NCBI GenBank assembly: GCA_963676905.2
Contig: CAXXVE010000001.1
Location: 3,968,001 to 4,032,000 of the forward strand
DNA from: Oceanispirochaeta sp963676905
Lineage (GTDB): Bacteria; Spirochaetota; Spirochaetia; DSM-2461
Direction of reading: 5' to 3'
Length of the DNA: 64,000 nt
Position numbers and translations under genes: made by a program. The notes below the pieces were generated by a model. It saw nothing but the letters and a program-made list of their open reading frames with translations. It ran no database searches and was not told where the DNA came from. Below, in pieces: positions 16,768 through 25,599 of the stretch; the first letter of the stretch is position 1; every line of letters begins with the position of its first letter.

Positions 16768-17751
16768 TTGATAAGTAATATGAAATACACGGCAGCTGCG
16801 GCTGCATTGACGGTTCTGCTTTTAGCAGGATGTTCATCCGATATAGAGGAGACCGGCGGAGAGGATTACCTGCTTTCCGGTTACTACATGATTGCCGGAG
16901 ACGAGACTCCATTGGCCGAAGACAGCAGAGCCACCGCTCCTGTTCACTGGAGCGGACTTGATACTACAAGCTTCAGCGACTGGGTTGCCGACGGCCCCAG
17001 AAAGGTAAACAACTACCCCGAACGTCATCAGAGAACCTACATTACAGTTTCGGAAACAGCGGTTGATAACGTCTTTTTTATCTCCTCCAGAACAGAGTAT
17101 CCCAACAAGGAAGATATCATTGACTACTATCTGGAAGAGTATTACGTAATGGATGAGGGTGACGGAATCTGGAATGGTAGTGATTCAATTGTGGAAGCCA
17201 ACGGCACTGTGAACCCCTATGCCCGGGAGACCATGGAAGTTGTGTTTCAGGATGGCAGCGTCCGGAAAGAGTGGATTGCCGATCTTCCCCTGATTGAAAG
17301 CAGAGAGGGATATGCCTCCTTTGCAATTGATGACTTCATGTACATCCCCGAAAACGAGGATTTTCTTGTCACCACTGCGGATTCAGAATGGAGTTCGAAG
17401 GTTTACTACTACCAGAAGATACTCTCCCCCATAGGATACTTCTCTTATGAGAACAAGGAGATCTTCGGGGTCAGATACTATACTGAAGTTGGAGAAACCT
17501 CATCCACCCTTATCTTTGAGCAGACTCTGTCCAGAGAGCAAACTATCTGGGAGAACTCATTCCTGTCAGACCTTCTTGACTATATTTTTGGCACAAACAG
17601 CACCGCCGGCGTCAAACTGGCAGATACTGTTATCCGTGAGTCCATCAACAGAGACGGAAACGGAAAGAAAGAGACTGTGGCCCACTCCCTTATAAATACC
17701 AAGTACGATATGACCCTGACCGTCGACAAAAGTACATCATACGATCTGTAA
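16768..17751 (+). CDS. Lipoprotein of unknown function, paralogue 1
   Basis: About 327 residues. A short signal sequence ends in the lipobox LLLAGC, so the mature protein should be a lipid-anchored exported protein. The rest is rich in Tyr, Glu and Asp with strand-like segments (RTYITVSETAV, MEVVFQDGSVRKEWIA, VYYYQKILSPIGYF, NTKYDMTLTVDKS). I recognise no domain family. TTG at 16768 is chosen because GAGGTG lies 6 nt upstream, exactly as before the ATG of the next paralogue; an in-frame ATG at 16780 is the alternative. It follows pelG and is followed by its own terminator. A role in Pel attachment or surface organisation is only suggested by position. Confidence 0.8.
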   Translation: MISNMKYTAAAAALTVLLLAGCSSDIEETGGEDYLLSGYYMIAGDETPLAEDSRATAPVHWSGLDTTSFSDWVADGPRKVNNYPERHQRTYITVSETAVDNVFFISSRTEYPNKEDIIDYYLEEYYVMDEGDGIWNGSDSIVEANGTVNPYARETMEVVFQDGSVRKEWIADLPLIESREGYASFAIDDFMYIPENEDFLVTTADSEWSSKVYYYQKILSPIGYFSYENKEIFGVRYYTEVGETSSTLIFEQTLSREQTIWENSFLSDLLDYIFGTNSTAGVKLADTVIRESINRDGNGKKETVAHSLINTKYDMTLTVDKSTSYDL

Positions 17752-17777
17752 AAGCAGAAATCGGTGTTTAAAATAAG

Positions 17778-17805
17778 CCTTCCTCCATCGGGGGAAGGTT
17801 TTTTT
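17778..17805 (+). terminator. Terminator after first lipoprotein gene
   Basis: CCTTCCTCC (17778-17786) pairs with GGGGGAAGG (17790-17798), loop ATC, followed by seven T residues. It is near-identical to the hairpin at 19028-19049. Confidence 0.88.
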
Positions 17806-17879
17806 ATGGAATTTTTCCTGAATACCCCTACAAATCATTCGAAATATATACAATTTCTGGATTATAGACTTACTTGTTG

Positions 17880-17885
17880 TATAAT
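17880..17885 (+). promoter_or_regulatory. -10 box of second lipoprotein gene
   Basis: TATAAT within TTGTTGTATAATAGAG, about 68 bp before the ATG. The upstream sequence matches that of paralogue 1 (TTTCTG about 24 bp before the box). Confidence 0.5.
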
Positions 17886-17952
17886 AGAGATATAACAACT
17901 ATGTGGAGTACTTATTTAATAAGATTTATTTAAGATGACACGGAGGTGTTAT

Positions 17953-19005
17953 ATGAACAAATTACATAATATTTTTCTGATTCTTTTCAGCCTGACAATT
18001 CTTATCTATACAGGATGTTCTTCTGATACAAGTGATAACAGCGGAGAGGACTATCTTCTTGCAGGATACTACATGATTGCAGGGGATGAGATACCCCTTG
18101 CCGATGATTCCAGAGCCACTGCTCCTGTGCATCAGGCAGACTACAGTACAATGACATTTGACCAGTGGATTGCCGCACCTGCCTTTCAGATAACCAACTA
18201 CCCAGAGCGCCATCAGAAGACCTATATAACAGTCACAGCGACAGCCGTTGCGGATGTCTATTTTGTATCCTCCAGAACCGAATACCCGAACAAGGGAGAA
18301 ATCATCGACTACTATCTTGAAGAGTACTATGTACAGGATATTGAAGTCGGAACTGATCCGGCACCCCACACTTGGACCAATGACGATCCTGTTGTCGATG
18401 CTGACGGGACCCCCGATCCCTACTACAGAAAAACGATGGAAGTCCACTTTGTGGATGGAAGTGTACGGAAAGAGTGGATTGCCGCCGTTCATCCTGATGC
18501 AGCCGGTGCGGTAGATGGAAAGAAAGTTGAATATGCTGCTTTTGATATCAATGGAGATTTGGCTTATCCTGCAAATGAAACAGACTACGTTTCAGACGGC
18601 ACGGGTCAGGCATGGTGGAGTTCAAAGGTCTACTACTACCAGAAAATCGTCACTCCTATCGGATATTTTGAGAATGAAAACAAAGAGATTTTCGGAGTAC
18701 GTTATTACACTCAAATTCCTGATACTATAGGTGATACCTCATCAAAATATAAAACATCCACTCTGATATTAGAGCAGACGGTGACCAGAACCACTGCCTT
18801 CTGGGAAGACTCGGACTGGGGCGGCCTGCTTGACTTTGTATTCGGCACAGGAGACTACAGTGCGGAACTGGCGCAGACAGTCATAAGGGAAGCCATCGAC
18901 CAGCAGGGCAGAAAAAAGGCTGTCGCCCGCTCTGAAATCAACACGAAATACGATATGACCTTGACCGTTGACAAGAGTATCTCCTATGATCTTCTAGATG
19001 AATAA
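17953..19005 (+). CDS. Lipoprotein of unknown function, paralogue 2
   Basis: A 350-residue paralogue of the preceding lipoprotein. GGAGGTG precedes the ATG at 17953. The signal ends in the lipobox IYTGC, followed by SSD in both copies. Long shared blocks include AGDE(T/I)PLA(E/D)DSRATAPVH, NYPERHQ(R/K)TYITV, SSRTEYPNK, KVYYYQKI, ENKEIFGVRYYT and the C-terminal NTKYDMTLTVDKS. It is slightly longer through small insertions near residues 130 and 180. Its stop codon overlaps the next start by 8 bp. The tandem arrangement, including promoter and terminator, indicates local duplication. Confidence 0.82.
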   Translation: MNKLHNIFLILFSLTILIYTGCSSDTSDNSGEDYLLAGYYMIAGDEIPLADDSRATAPVHQADYSTMTFDQWIAAPAFQITNYPERHQKTYITVTATAVADVYFVSSRTEYPNKGEIIDYYLEEYYVQDIEVGTDPAPHTWTNDDPVVDADGTPDPYYRKTMEVHFVDGSVRKEWIAAVHPDAAGAVDGKKVEYAAFDINGDLAYPANETDYVSDGTGQAWWSSKVYYYQKIVTPIGYFENENKEIFGVRYYTQIPDTIGDTSSKYKTSTLILEQTVTRTTAFWEDSDWGGLLDFVFGTGDYSAELAQTVIREAIDQQGRKKAVARSEINTKYDMTLTVDKSISYDLLDE

Positions 19006-19957
19006 AAAGAACTTGAACAAAATCAGACCTTCCTCCATCCGGGGGAAGGTTTTTATTTCCATTTTACTTTTAATATCGGCCTCTCTACATGCCCTTACAA
19101 CAGGTGACGAGCTTGAAGTTGCAGTTGTTCAGTTCCAGGTGTCATCAGAGATCATCGAATCCGGGGAAGTCTACTTCAACGCCCTTGACCGGGCCATGGC
19201 GGACGCCCTGAAAGAGGGCCCTGTGGATCTTGTAGTGTTCCCCGAATACATAGGAGTCTTTGCCTCCCTGATTCCCTGGTACCCCTACCTGAAGGGACAG
19301 AGGTCCTTTGAGGCCGTATGGAGGGGAATAAAAACTGACTACCCCCGGCTCAGATATATAAGGGATCTCTTTATCCGGGAGGCGGAGGAAACAGACGCCT
19401 GGCTGGATGATATTTGGGGTGAACTTGCAGTCAAATACGACTGCTACATTCTCAGTGGTTCCCGTTTTAACGGCAGAAGAAACAGGCTCTATAACCAGGC
19501 TGTTGTTTACAATCCCCAAGGACGGCCGTACTACCGCCAGGAGAAGCACTTTCTGACAGACTTTGAAGTTCAGATACTGGGACTCAACAGCGGAAGCATG
19601 ACAAGCGCCACAGGTTTTGAGGTCAAGGACTACCATATCAATATGACAATCTGCCGCGACACCTTTCTCAGGGAGTGGGAGGAAGTACTCCATGAGGGTG
19701 ACCTCTGGATCGATATAAAGGCAAACGGTGTGGAGTATACCGAGGACCAGGAAGATCTATTTTCAAGAGCTCTTCCCGCCAGACTGGGTAATACTGAGGT
19801 CCCCTACGGAATAACAGCCTGTTTAACCGGAGATTTTCTTGATCTATTCTGGGAAGGGGAATCCAGTTTCATCTATAATGATAATGGTAGGATCAGGTAT
19901 CTGGAGGTAAGTGACGAGACCGACAGCTTTGAAGTAATCAGAGAGACTCTCCCCTGA
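18998..19957 (+). CDS. Exported nitrilase-superfamily (carbon-nitrogen) hydrolase
   Basis: A 319-residue protein. A basic N-terminus and hydrophobic segment (KVFISILLLISASLHA) act as a signal peptide or anchor. The nitrilase catalytic triad is complete: Glu in VVFPEYIG, Lys in YRQEKHFL and Cys in NMTICRDTF. Family members cleave non-peptide amide or nitrile C-N bonds or transfer acyl groups, but most are cytoplasmic; an exported form beside a Pel locus is notable. It is too short and has too few membrane helices for apolipoprotein N-acyltransferase. Codons 11-19 overlap a terminator-like hairpin. Substrate unknown. Confidence 0.8.
   Translation: MNKKNLNKIRPSSIRGKVFISILLLISASLHALTTGDELEVAVVQFQVSSEIIESGEVYFNALDRAMADALKEGPVDLVVFPEYIGVFASLIPWYPYLKGQRSFEAVWRGIKTDYPRLRYIRDLFIREAEETDAWLDDIWGELAVKYDCYILSGSRFNGRRNRLYNQAVVYNPQGRPYYRQEKHFLTDFEVQILGLNSGSMTSATGFEVKDYHINMTICRDTFLREWEEVLHEGDLWIDIKANGVEYTEDQEDLFSRALPARLGNTEVPYGITACLTGDFLDLFWEGESSFIYNDNGRIRYLEVSDETDSFEVIRETLP
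19028..19054 (+). terminator. Terminator-like hairpin inside the start of the hydrolase gene
   Basis: CCTTCCTCC (19028-19036) pairs with GGGGGAAGG (19041-19049), followed by TTTTTATTT. It is the counterpart of the terminator after paralogue 1 but is now read as codons 11-19 of the exported hydrolase. It could limit downstream expression unless ribosomes cover it. Confidence 0.65.
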
Positions 19958-19975
19958 ATCTGATCCGGAGGATTT

Positions 19976-21022
19976 ATGAAATCTTGCCGGATACTGAAAG
20001 TCATAATTATCACAGCTCTTCTCCTGACAGGGGTATCCCTCTATATTCTCTTTTCAAGGAGCCCCGGCAAACCCGTTCTTATAGTGATATCCTCTGCGGT
20101 TACCGCTGTATCCCTTCTGAGCGCATTTCATGCCTGTGCCCTTTTCAGACAGAGGGAGCGTTATAAACTTCTGGTACGGAATACAAGTGAAATGCTTCTT
20201 AACTGCGATGACAGCGGAAGAATCAGGGAGTGCCTTACAGGCGGTGAGTGCGGAGACAATCTCTTCACTCTCTTCCCCGAGTCCCATCACTGGGAGATAG
20301 AACTGATACTGAAGGCGGTCTCCCGGATGCCCGCAGGCAGCAGAATGGGCCTGCAAATGGTCTGTTCTATTCAAAACAATGAGAACCGGTTTTACAGCCT
20401 GATCATGGAGAACATGGAGGAGCGGCCCTTTTTAAAGGGTATCTCAGTCACTGTCAGGGATGTGAGTGAAGCAAGACGCCTTGAGCACAGATTGATCCGG
20501 TCAAGAGAGAATGCCTACAGAGAGGCAAGGCACGACCCCCTGACATCCATTCCCAACCGCCTCTACTTCACCGAAGCTGTAACGCGCAGGTTTGCCCGAT
20601 TAAAGCGCCGCCCTGAAGAGACTCTCTGGATTCTTATGATAGACCTGGATCACTTCAAAAAGGTCAACGATACCTTTGGGCACGATGTGGGAGACAGGGT
20701 GCTCATCAAGCTGACAGAACTCTGCAGCGGGCTTATCAGAGGCAGTGATGTCTTTGCCAGGTACGGAGGTGAGGAATTTATATGCTCAATGGACGACCTG
20801 AGCCGGCAGGAAGCTCTGGATGCCGCAGAAAGGATGAGGAACAAGGTTGAGGAACATAGAGAGTGGCCCGGGGACATCCTTCTGACAATAAGCATCGGCC
20901 TTGCCGAATACAGCGGTGAGGAAGAGCCCGGAGAGCTTATAAAAAAGTCAGATATTGCCCTCTACAAAGCCAAAGCCCTGGGGCGGAACAGGGTTTGTAT
21001 CTACCTTGCCCACAACGACTAA
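19976..21022 (+). CDS. Membrane diguanylate cyclase (PAS-like, GGDEF)
   Basis: A 348-residue protein with two N-terminal hydrophobic helices (about 6-28 and 33-52), a PAS-like region (about 60-165) and a C-terminal GGDEF domain (about 175-345). The active site is ARYGGEEF, and the inhibitory RxxD site is present as RGSD five residues before it, so it should make cyclic di-GMP and be product-inhibited. GGAGG precedes the ATG. It lies 18 bp after the hydrolase gene and at the end of the Pel region, so it is an obvious candidate source of signal for PelD. Confidence 0.92.
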   Translation: MKSCRILKVIIITALLLTGVSLYILFSRSPGKPVLIVISSAVTAVSLLSAFHACALFRQRERYKLLVRNTSEMLLNCDDSGRIRECLTGGECGDNLFTLFPESHHWEIELILKAVSRMPAGSRMGLQMVCSIQNNENRFYSLIMENMEERPFLKGISVTVRDVSEARRLEHRLIRSRENAYREARHDPLTSIPNRLYFTEAVTRRFARLKRRPEETLWILMIDLDHFKKVNDTFGHDVGDRVLIKLTELCSGLIRGSDVFARYGGEEFICSMDDLSRQEALDAAERMRNKVEEHREWPGDILLTISIGLAEYSGEEEPGELIKKSDIALYKAKALGRNRVCIYLAHND

Positions 21023-21065
21023 ATCTGATATAAAAGATGGTTACACTGTCAGGAGTTAAGAGAAC

Positions 21066-22136
21066 ATGCTTAAAAAACTGGAAGGCCTGAAGGGCCGCTA
21101 TAATGAATTGACCAAACTGATCTCGGATCCCGATCTGGTAAAGGATCAGAAAAGATATAAAACCGTCATGCAGGACTACACCCACCTTTCCGAAATAATG
21201 GAAGCGGGAAAGGAGTACGAGGAGATTGTATCCTCCCTTGCCGATGCGAAAGAGATGCTCGCCTCCGAAAGCGATCCCGAAATGAAGGAGATGGCCAAGG
21301 AAGAGATTGAGACCCTTGAAACCGAGTGTGAGGAGATGGAGAAGAAGATAACCCTCCTCATGGTACCCAAGGACCCAATGGACGGAAAAAACATCATCAT
21401 GGAGATCCGTGCCGGAACCGGAGGGGACGAAGCAGCCCTCTTTGCGGCGGACCTCTTCCGGGCCTATTCCCGCTATGCCGAAGGCAAGGGGTGGAAGGTT
21501 GAGATCATGTCTGCCAACGAGATTGAGCTGGGAGGCTTCAAGGAGATAGTCTGTTCCATAAGCGGCAAGAGCGTCTATGCCGACCTCCGTTATGAGTCGG
21601 GTGTTCACCGTGTGCAGAGAGTCCCTGCAACCGAATCAGGGGGAAGAATCCATACCTCCGCCATCACCGTAGCCGTACTTCCCGAAGCTGAAGAGACTGA
21701 TATTGATATTAAAACAGAAGATCTGAAGATCGACGTATTCCGCTCATCCGGCCCCGGAGGTCAGAGTGTAAATACAACCGACTCAGCTGTACGTATCACC
21801 CACCTCCCCACAGGAGTGGTTGTTACCTGTCAGGATGAGAAGTCGCAGATCAAAAACAAGGCCAAGGCCCTGAGAGTTCTCCGCTCTCGCCTTCTTGAAG
21901 CGGAAGAGTCCAAAAGGAATGCCGAGCGTTCTGAAGCAAGAAAGAGCCAGGTCGGTTCAGGAGACCGTTCCGAACGGATCAGAACCTACAACTTTCCCCA
22001 GAACCGCCTGACAGACCATAGAATAAACCTGACCCTCTACAAGCTGGACGCTGTAATGCAGGGTGATTTTAACGAGACCTTCAGTGCCCTGAAGATGAGC
22101 GCCCAGGAAGAGGCGCTTAAAAAAGAGGACCAGTGA
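21066..22136 (+). CDS. prfA: Peptide chain release factor 1
   Basis: A 356-residue class I release factor. The GGQ motif that triggers peptide release is in SSGPGGQSVNTTDSAVR. The codon-recognition motif is PAT (RVPATESGGR), which marks RF1, reading UAG and UAA. Length is normal. AGGAG precedes the ATG. The TGA stop overlaps the GTG start of prmC, the methyltransferase that modifies this GGQ glutamine. Confidence 0.97.
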   Translation: MLKKLEGLKGRYNELTKLISDPDLVKDQKRYKTVMQDYTHLSEIMEAGKEYEEIVSSLADAKEMLASESDPEMKEMAKEEIETLETECEEMEKKITLLMVPKDPMDGKNIIMEIRAGTGGDEAALFAADLFRAYSRYAEGKGWKVEIMSANEIELGGFKEIVCSISGKSVYADLRYESGVHRVQRVPATESGGRIHTSAITVAVLPEAEETDIDIKTEDLKIDVFRSSGPGGQSVNTTDSAVRITHLPTGVVVTCQDEKSQIKNKAKALRVLRSRLLEAEESKRNAERSEARKSQVGSGDRSERIRTYNFPQNRLTDHRINLTLYKLDAVMQGDFNETFSALKMSAQEEALKKEDQ

Positions 22137-22987
22137 CGGCGGCTCAGGTGATGACAGTACGCCAGGCCCTGGTAAACGGTTCTGCCGAACTGAAAAACTC
22201 CGAATCCCCATGGCTTGATGCCTCTCTCCTCCTCTCCCTTGTTACTGGGATGACCAGGGAGAAAATACTGGCCTCATACCCCGATCCTCTGACTGACTCC
22301 GACTACAGCTCCTTTATGGAACTTATCGATAAGCGGAGTCAGGGCTATCCTGTGGCCTACATTACGGGGTCAAGGGAGTTTTTCGGACGGGACTATCATG
22401 TACGTGAGGGCATCCTCTGCCCCCGCCCGGATACTGAGGTTCTTATTGAAGAGGCTCTGCAGGAGATTGACAGGCGGGGCTACTCAAGGGTCCATGATCT
22501 TTGTACTGGCAGCGGCTGCATAGCCCTGACCCTGGCTCTTGAAAGACCTGAACTTGATGTCTCAGCCTCGGATATCTCTCCTACAGTGGAGACTGTCTTC
22601 GCCATAAACAGAAATGCCCTGGGAGCCGAAAGAGTCGGTTTTTCTCTGGGCAACCTTCTGGAGCCAATTGAAGGCCCTCTGGATCTTATAGCCACCAATC
22701 CCCCCTACCTCACCACCGGAGAAACCGACGAGAGAATGGAAGACAGCTGGAAGGAGCCTGCTCTGGCTCTGGACGGCGGAGATGACGGCCTGGATCTTAT
22801 TAGAATTATAGTTCCCGATGCTGCAGATCTTTTGAGAGACGGCGGAATGCTTATGATAGAAGCGGACCCGCGGCAGATGGACAGTATGGAAGAGCTGATG
22901 AAAAACAGTGGTTTTACCGAAATCCGCCGGATCTGTGACCTGGCGGGAGATGAAAGGGTTATACTGGGAGTATGGAGAGAGATTTAA
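22133..22987 (+). CDS. prmC: Peptide chain release factor N5-glutamine methyltransferase
   Basis: A 284-residue SAM-dependent methyltransferase that methylates the GGQ glutamine of release factors. An N-terminal helical domain is followed by the Rossmann domain with VHDLCTGSGCIALTLA and the catalytic NPPY motif (ATNPPYLTT). A GTG start overlaps prfA by 4 bp, giving a coupled substrate-enzyme pair. Confidence 0.95.
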   Translation: MTAAQVMTVRQALVNGSAELKNSESPWLDASLLLSLVTGMTREKILASYPDPLTDSDYSSFMELIDKRSQGYPVAYITGSREFFGRDYHVREGILCPRPDTEVLIEEALQEIDRRGYSRVHDLCTGSGCIALTLALERPELDVSASDISPTVETVFAINRNALGAERVGFSLGNLLEPIEGPLDLIATNPPYLTTGETDERMEDSWKEPALALDGGDDGLDLIRIIVPDAADLLRDGGMLMIEADPRQMDSMEELMKNSGFTEIRRICDLAGDERVILGVWREI

Positions 22988-22992
22988 TAACC

Positions 22993-25011
22993 ATGTCCAC
23001 TCCGCTGATCAAGCCTGATCAGCTTGAATACCTCATTGAGCAGTTCACCAAGGAGCTGGGCCACTTCACCGAAGAGGAACAGGAACAGATTATAAGTGCC
23101 TTCCGCTGGGCCCAGGACCTCCACGCTCTTCAGAAAAGAGCCAGTGGTGAGCCCTATATAATCCACCCCCTTCATGTGGCCAGAATCCTTATCGATATGC
23201 AGCTTGATGCCAAGGCCGTTACTGCCGGTCTCCTTCACGATGTACTGGAAGACACTGAAGTCAGCCGCCAGGAGATAAAAGACCGCTTCGGGGCGGATGT
23301 TCTTCATCTTGTAAACGGCGTTACCAAGATAAATATAGTCAATGTAAAGAACAAGACCGTTCAGGAACGGGAGACCATCCGCAAGATGATCCTCGCCATG
23401 GACAAGGATATCAGGGTCATACTGATCAAACTGGCGGACAAGCGCCATAACATGCACACCCTCCAGTTTATGCCCGAAGAGAAGCAGAAACGCATTGCCA
23501 GGGAGTGCCTTGAAATCTATGCCCCCCTTGCGGGAAAACTGGGTATCTACTCCATAAAAACAGAACTGGAAGACCTCTCTCTGAAATTCCTCAAACCCGA
23601 AGTCTATGACGAGATCAAATTCTTTCTCAGCCAGAAAAAGGCGGAACGGGCCGACTTCCTTGAGAAGGTGCAGGAGGAGATAGCCTCTGCCGCCCTCAAG
23701 GAGGAGATCAAGGTCAAAGTCAAGACAAGGGCCAAACACTTCTACTCCATCTACCTTAAGATGAAGAACAAGGGAAAAGAGCTCAACGAGATATACGACT
23801 TTCTCGGTATCCGCATACTCTGCAAGACACAGACCCAGTGCTACACCCTTCTGGGACTGGTTCATCACCTCTACAAGCCCCTCCGGGGCCGGTTCAAGGA
23901 CTACATAGCCATGCCGAAGGAAAACGGCTATATGAGTCTCCACACCACGGTCATGACACCCTCGGGGAAACCCCTTGAGGTACAGATAAGAACAAACAAG
24001 ATGGACAACACCGCCGAGTTCGGTGTTGCCGCCCACTGGGCCTACAAGGAAGGCAAAAACGTAAACGAGCTGGACAGCTTCAATGCGAGCCTCCTTAAAA
24101 AGCTTCGGGACATAAACAGTGACGAATACTCGTCGGGCGACTTTATGAACAGCCTGAAAGAGGATGTTCTTACTGATACCATTTTTGTGTTTACCCCTAA
24201 CGGTGACACCTTTGAACTTCCCCGGGGCTCTACTGCCATAGACTTTGCCTACCACATCCATACGGATATCGGGGACCACTGCCTCAGTGCCAAGGCCGAT
24301 GATATGATCATCCCCCTGAACAAGCCCCTGAGGAACACCCAGACAGTTTCCATACAGACATCCCCCAATGCCCATCCCCATCTGAACTGGATGCGTTTTG
24401 TTAAAACCACAAGGGCCCGGGCCAAAATACGCAACTGGCTGAATAAACACGACAGCGATATCATCATTGACCGACAGGTTGTAGCAAAGAAGACTCCGCC
24501 ACCCCAGCAGCCCAGCAGAAAGGATGAAGATAAGCCTGTCCAGAACAAGATGATGGACACAAGCAAGATCGGTGTCAGCATCAACAAGGACAGGAATGTT
24601 ATGATCCACCTGGCCGGCTGCTGCAATCCCACCCCCGGAGACAGGATCATCGGTTTTATATCTAGGGGCCGCGGAATAATTGTCCACAGGGATGACTGCA
24701 GCAACCTAAAGGGAATCAACGACTTTGACGACAGGAAGATCGATGTGGAGTGGGAAAACTACTCGGACAAGGCGACCCAGCGTTTCAAGGTCAATGCCCG
24801 TTATGTGGCGGATCTGTTCAGCGAAATAGAAGGGGCCATCCGGAAACACAGCGGACACCTGATATCGGGAAGTATCAACGAGACCGACAGGGGAGATCTA
24901 GAGGGATTCTTCACAGTTGAGATGAACCGTGCTGATGACTACAAGAAGATTGCAAAAAGCATCAGAACCATTCCCTCTGTTCTGAATATTCAGAAACTCA
25001 ACCAGTTTTAA
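22993..25011 (+). CDS. Bifunctional (p)ppGpp synthetase/hydrolase (Rel/SpoT type)
   Basis: About 672 residues with the full long-RSH order. The HD hydrolase domain (about 40-190) carries GLLHDVLEDTEV. The synthetase domain (about 240-350) has RFKDYIAMPKENGYMSLHT. A TGS domain (about 390-450) carries DTIFVFTPNGDTFELPRGST. A C-terminal ACT-like domain (about 595-670) follows. The RFKD form of the RXKD motif and intact HD residues indicate a bifunctional enzyme rather than RelA. The start may instead be the in-frame ATG at 22972, overlapping prmC; 22993 is preferred because a GGAGAGAGA lies at a workable distance. Confidence 0.93.
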   Translation: MSTPLIKPDQLEYLIEQFTKELGHFTEEEQEQIISAFRWAQDLHALQKRASGEPYIIHPLHVARILIDMQLDAKAVTAGLLHDVLEDTEVSRQEIKDRFGADVLHLVNGVTKINIVNVKNKTVQERETIRKMILAMDKDIRVILIKLADKRHNMHTLQFMPEEKQKRIARECLEIYAPLAGKLGIYSIKTELEDLSLKFLKPEVYDEIKFFLSQKKAERADFLEKVQEEIASAALKEEIKVKVKTRAKHFYSIYLKMKNKGKELNEIYDFLGIRILCKTQTQCYTLLGLVHHLYKPLRGRFKDYIAMPKENGYMSLHTTVMTPSGKPLEVQIRTNKMDNTAEFGVAAHWAYKEGKNVNELDSFNASLLKKLRDINSDEYSSGDFMNSLKEDVLTDTIFVFTPNGDTFELPRGSTAIDFAYHIHTDIGDHCLSAKADDMIIPLNKPLRNTQTVSIQTSPNAHPHLNWMRFVKTTRARAKIRNWLNKHDSDIIIDRQVVAKKTPPPQQPSRKDEDKPVQNKMMDTSKIGVSINKDRNVMIHLAGCCNPTPGDRIIGFISRGRGIIVHRDDCSNLKGINDFDDRKIDVEWENYSDKATQRFKVNARYVADLFSEIEGAIRKHSGHLISGSINETDRGDLEGFFTVEMNRADDYKKIAKSIRTIPSVLNIQKLNQF

Positions 25012-25020
25012 AAAAATGAG

Positions 25021-25050
25021 CCTTTCCATCTTATATTTTCAGTGGAAAGG
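25021..25050 (+). terminator. Hairpin between rsh and trmL
   Basis: CCTTTCCA (25021-25028) pairs with TGGAAAGG (25043-25050), followed by TCTCTTAATTT. The run of T is imperfect, so this is probably a weak terminator or processing hairpin. Confidence 0.4.
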
Positions 25051-25078
25051 TCTCTTAATTTATATAAGGATTAAATAT

Positions 25079-25597
25079 ATGAGCTTGAACATAGTACTTC
25101 TGGAACCGGAGATTCCCCAGAATACAGGCAATATCGCGAGAACCTGCGCTGCCAGCGGAGCAGCCCTTCATCTGATTGAACCCCTCGGATTTTCCATCGA
25201 CGAAAAAGCGGTCCGCCGTGCCGGACTGGACTACTGGTCCAAACTGTCCCTCTTTGTCTATGCAAGCATGGAAGACTTTTTCGAGCAGAACCACACCGGC
25301 CCCTACTTCTTCTGCACTACTAAGGCGAAAAAGACATATGCCGAGGTCAGCTACCCCTCGGGAAGCTATCTGATCTTCGGCAAGGAGTCTTCAGGAATCC
25401 CTGAAGACCTTCTCCTCAAGCACCCCGACAGCTCCATCCGGATACCCATGAAGCCTGAAATGCGTTCTCTGAACCTTTCCAATGCCGTGGCTATCGTAGC
25501 CTATGAAGCCCTGAAACAGCAGGATTTCAAGGGGATGGAGACAAGCGGGGAGCTTCATAACCACAACTGGAGTGAAGCGGGTAAACCCGCATCATAA
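25079..25597 (+). CDS. trmL: tRNA (cytidine(34)-2'-O)-methyltransferase, SPOUT class
   Basis: A 172-residue SPOUT methyltransferase. The N-terminus LNIVLLEPEIPQNTGNIART, then ASGAALHLIEPLGF, the knot region LIFGKESSGIPEDLL and RSLNLSNAVAIVAYEAL are characteristic of TrmL, which methylates the wobble nucleotide of certain leucine tRNAs. The ATG at 25079 has AAGGA upstream and gives the normal family length; the longer in-frame extension to 25016 reads through the hairpin after rsh. Confidence 0.92.
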   Translation: MSLNIVLLEPEIPQNTGNIARTCAASGAALHLIEPLGFSIDEKAVRRAGLDYWSKLSLFVYASMEDFFEQNHTGPYFFCTTKAKKTYAEVSYPSGSYLIFGKESSGIPEDLLLKHPDSSIRIPMKPEMRSLNLSNAVAIVAYEALKQQDFKGMETSGELHNHNWSEAGKPAS

Positions 25598-25599
25598 CT

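Noticed and set aside
18998..19957. Apolipoprotein N-acyltransferase (Lnt) for the nitrilase-like protein
   Set aside because: Lnt has several membrane helices and about 500 residues; only one N-terminal hydrophobic segment is seen here.
22984..24687. Long minus-strand open frame (567 codons) opposite rsh
   Set aside because: It lies wholly antisense to a clearly conserved (p)ppGpp enzyme, has no recognisable domain, and follows from codon bias of the true gene.
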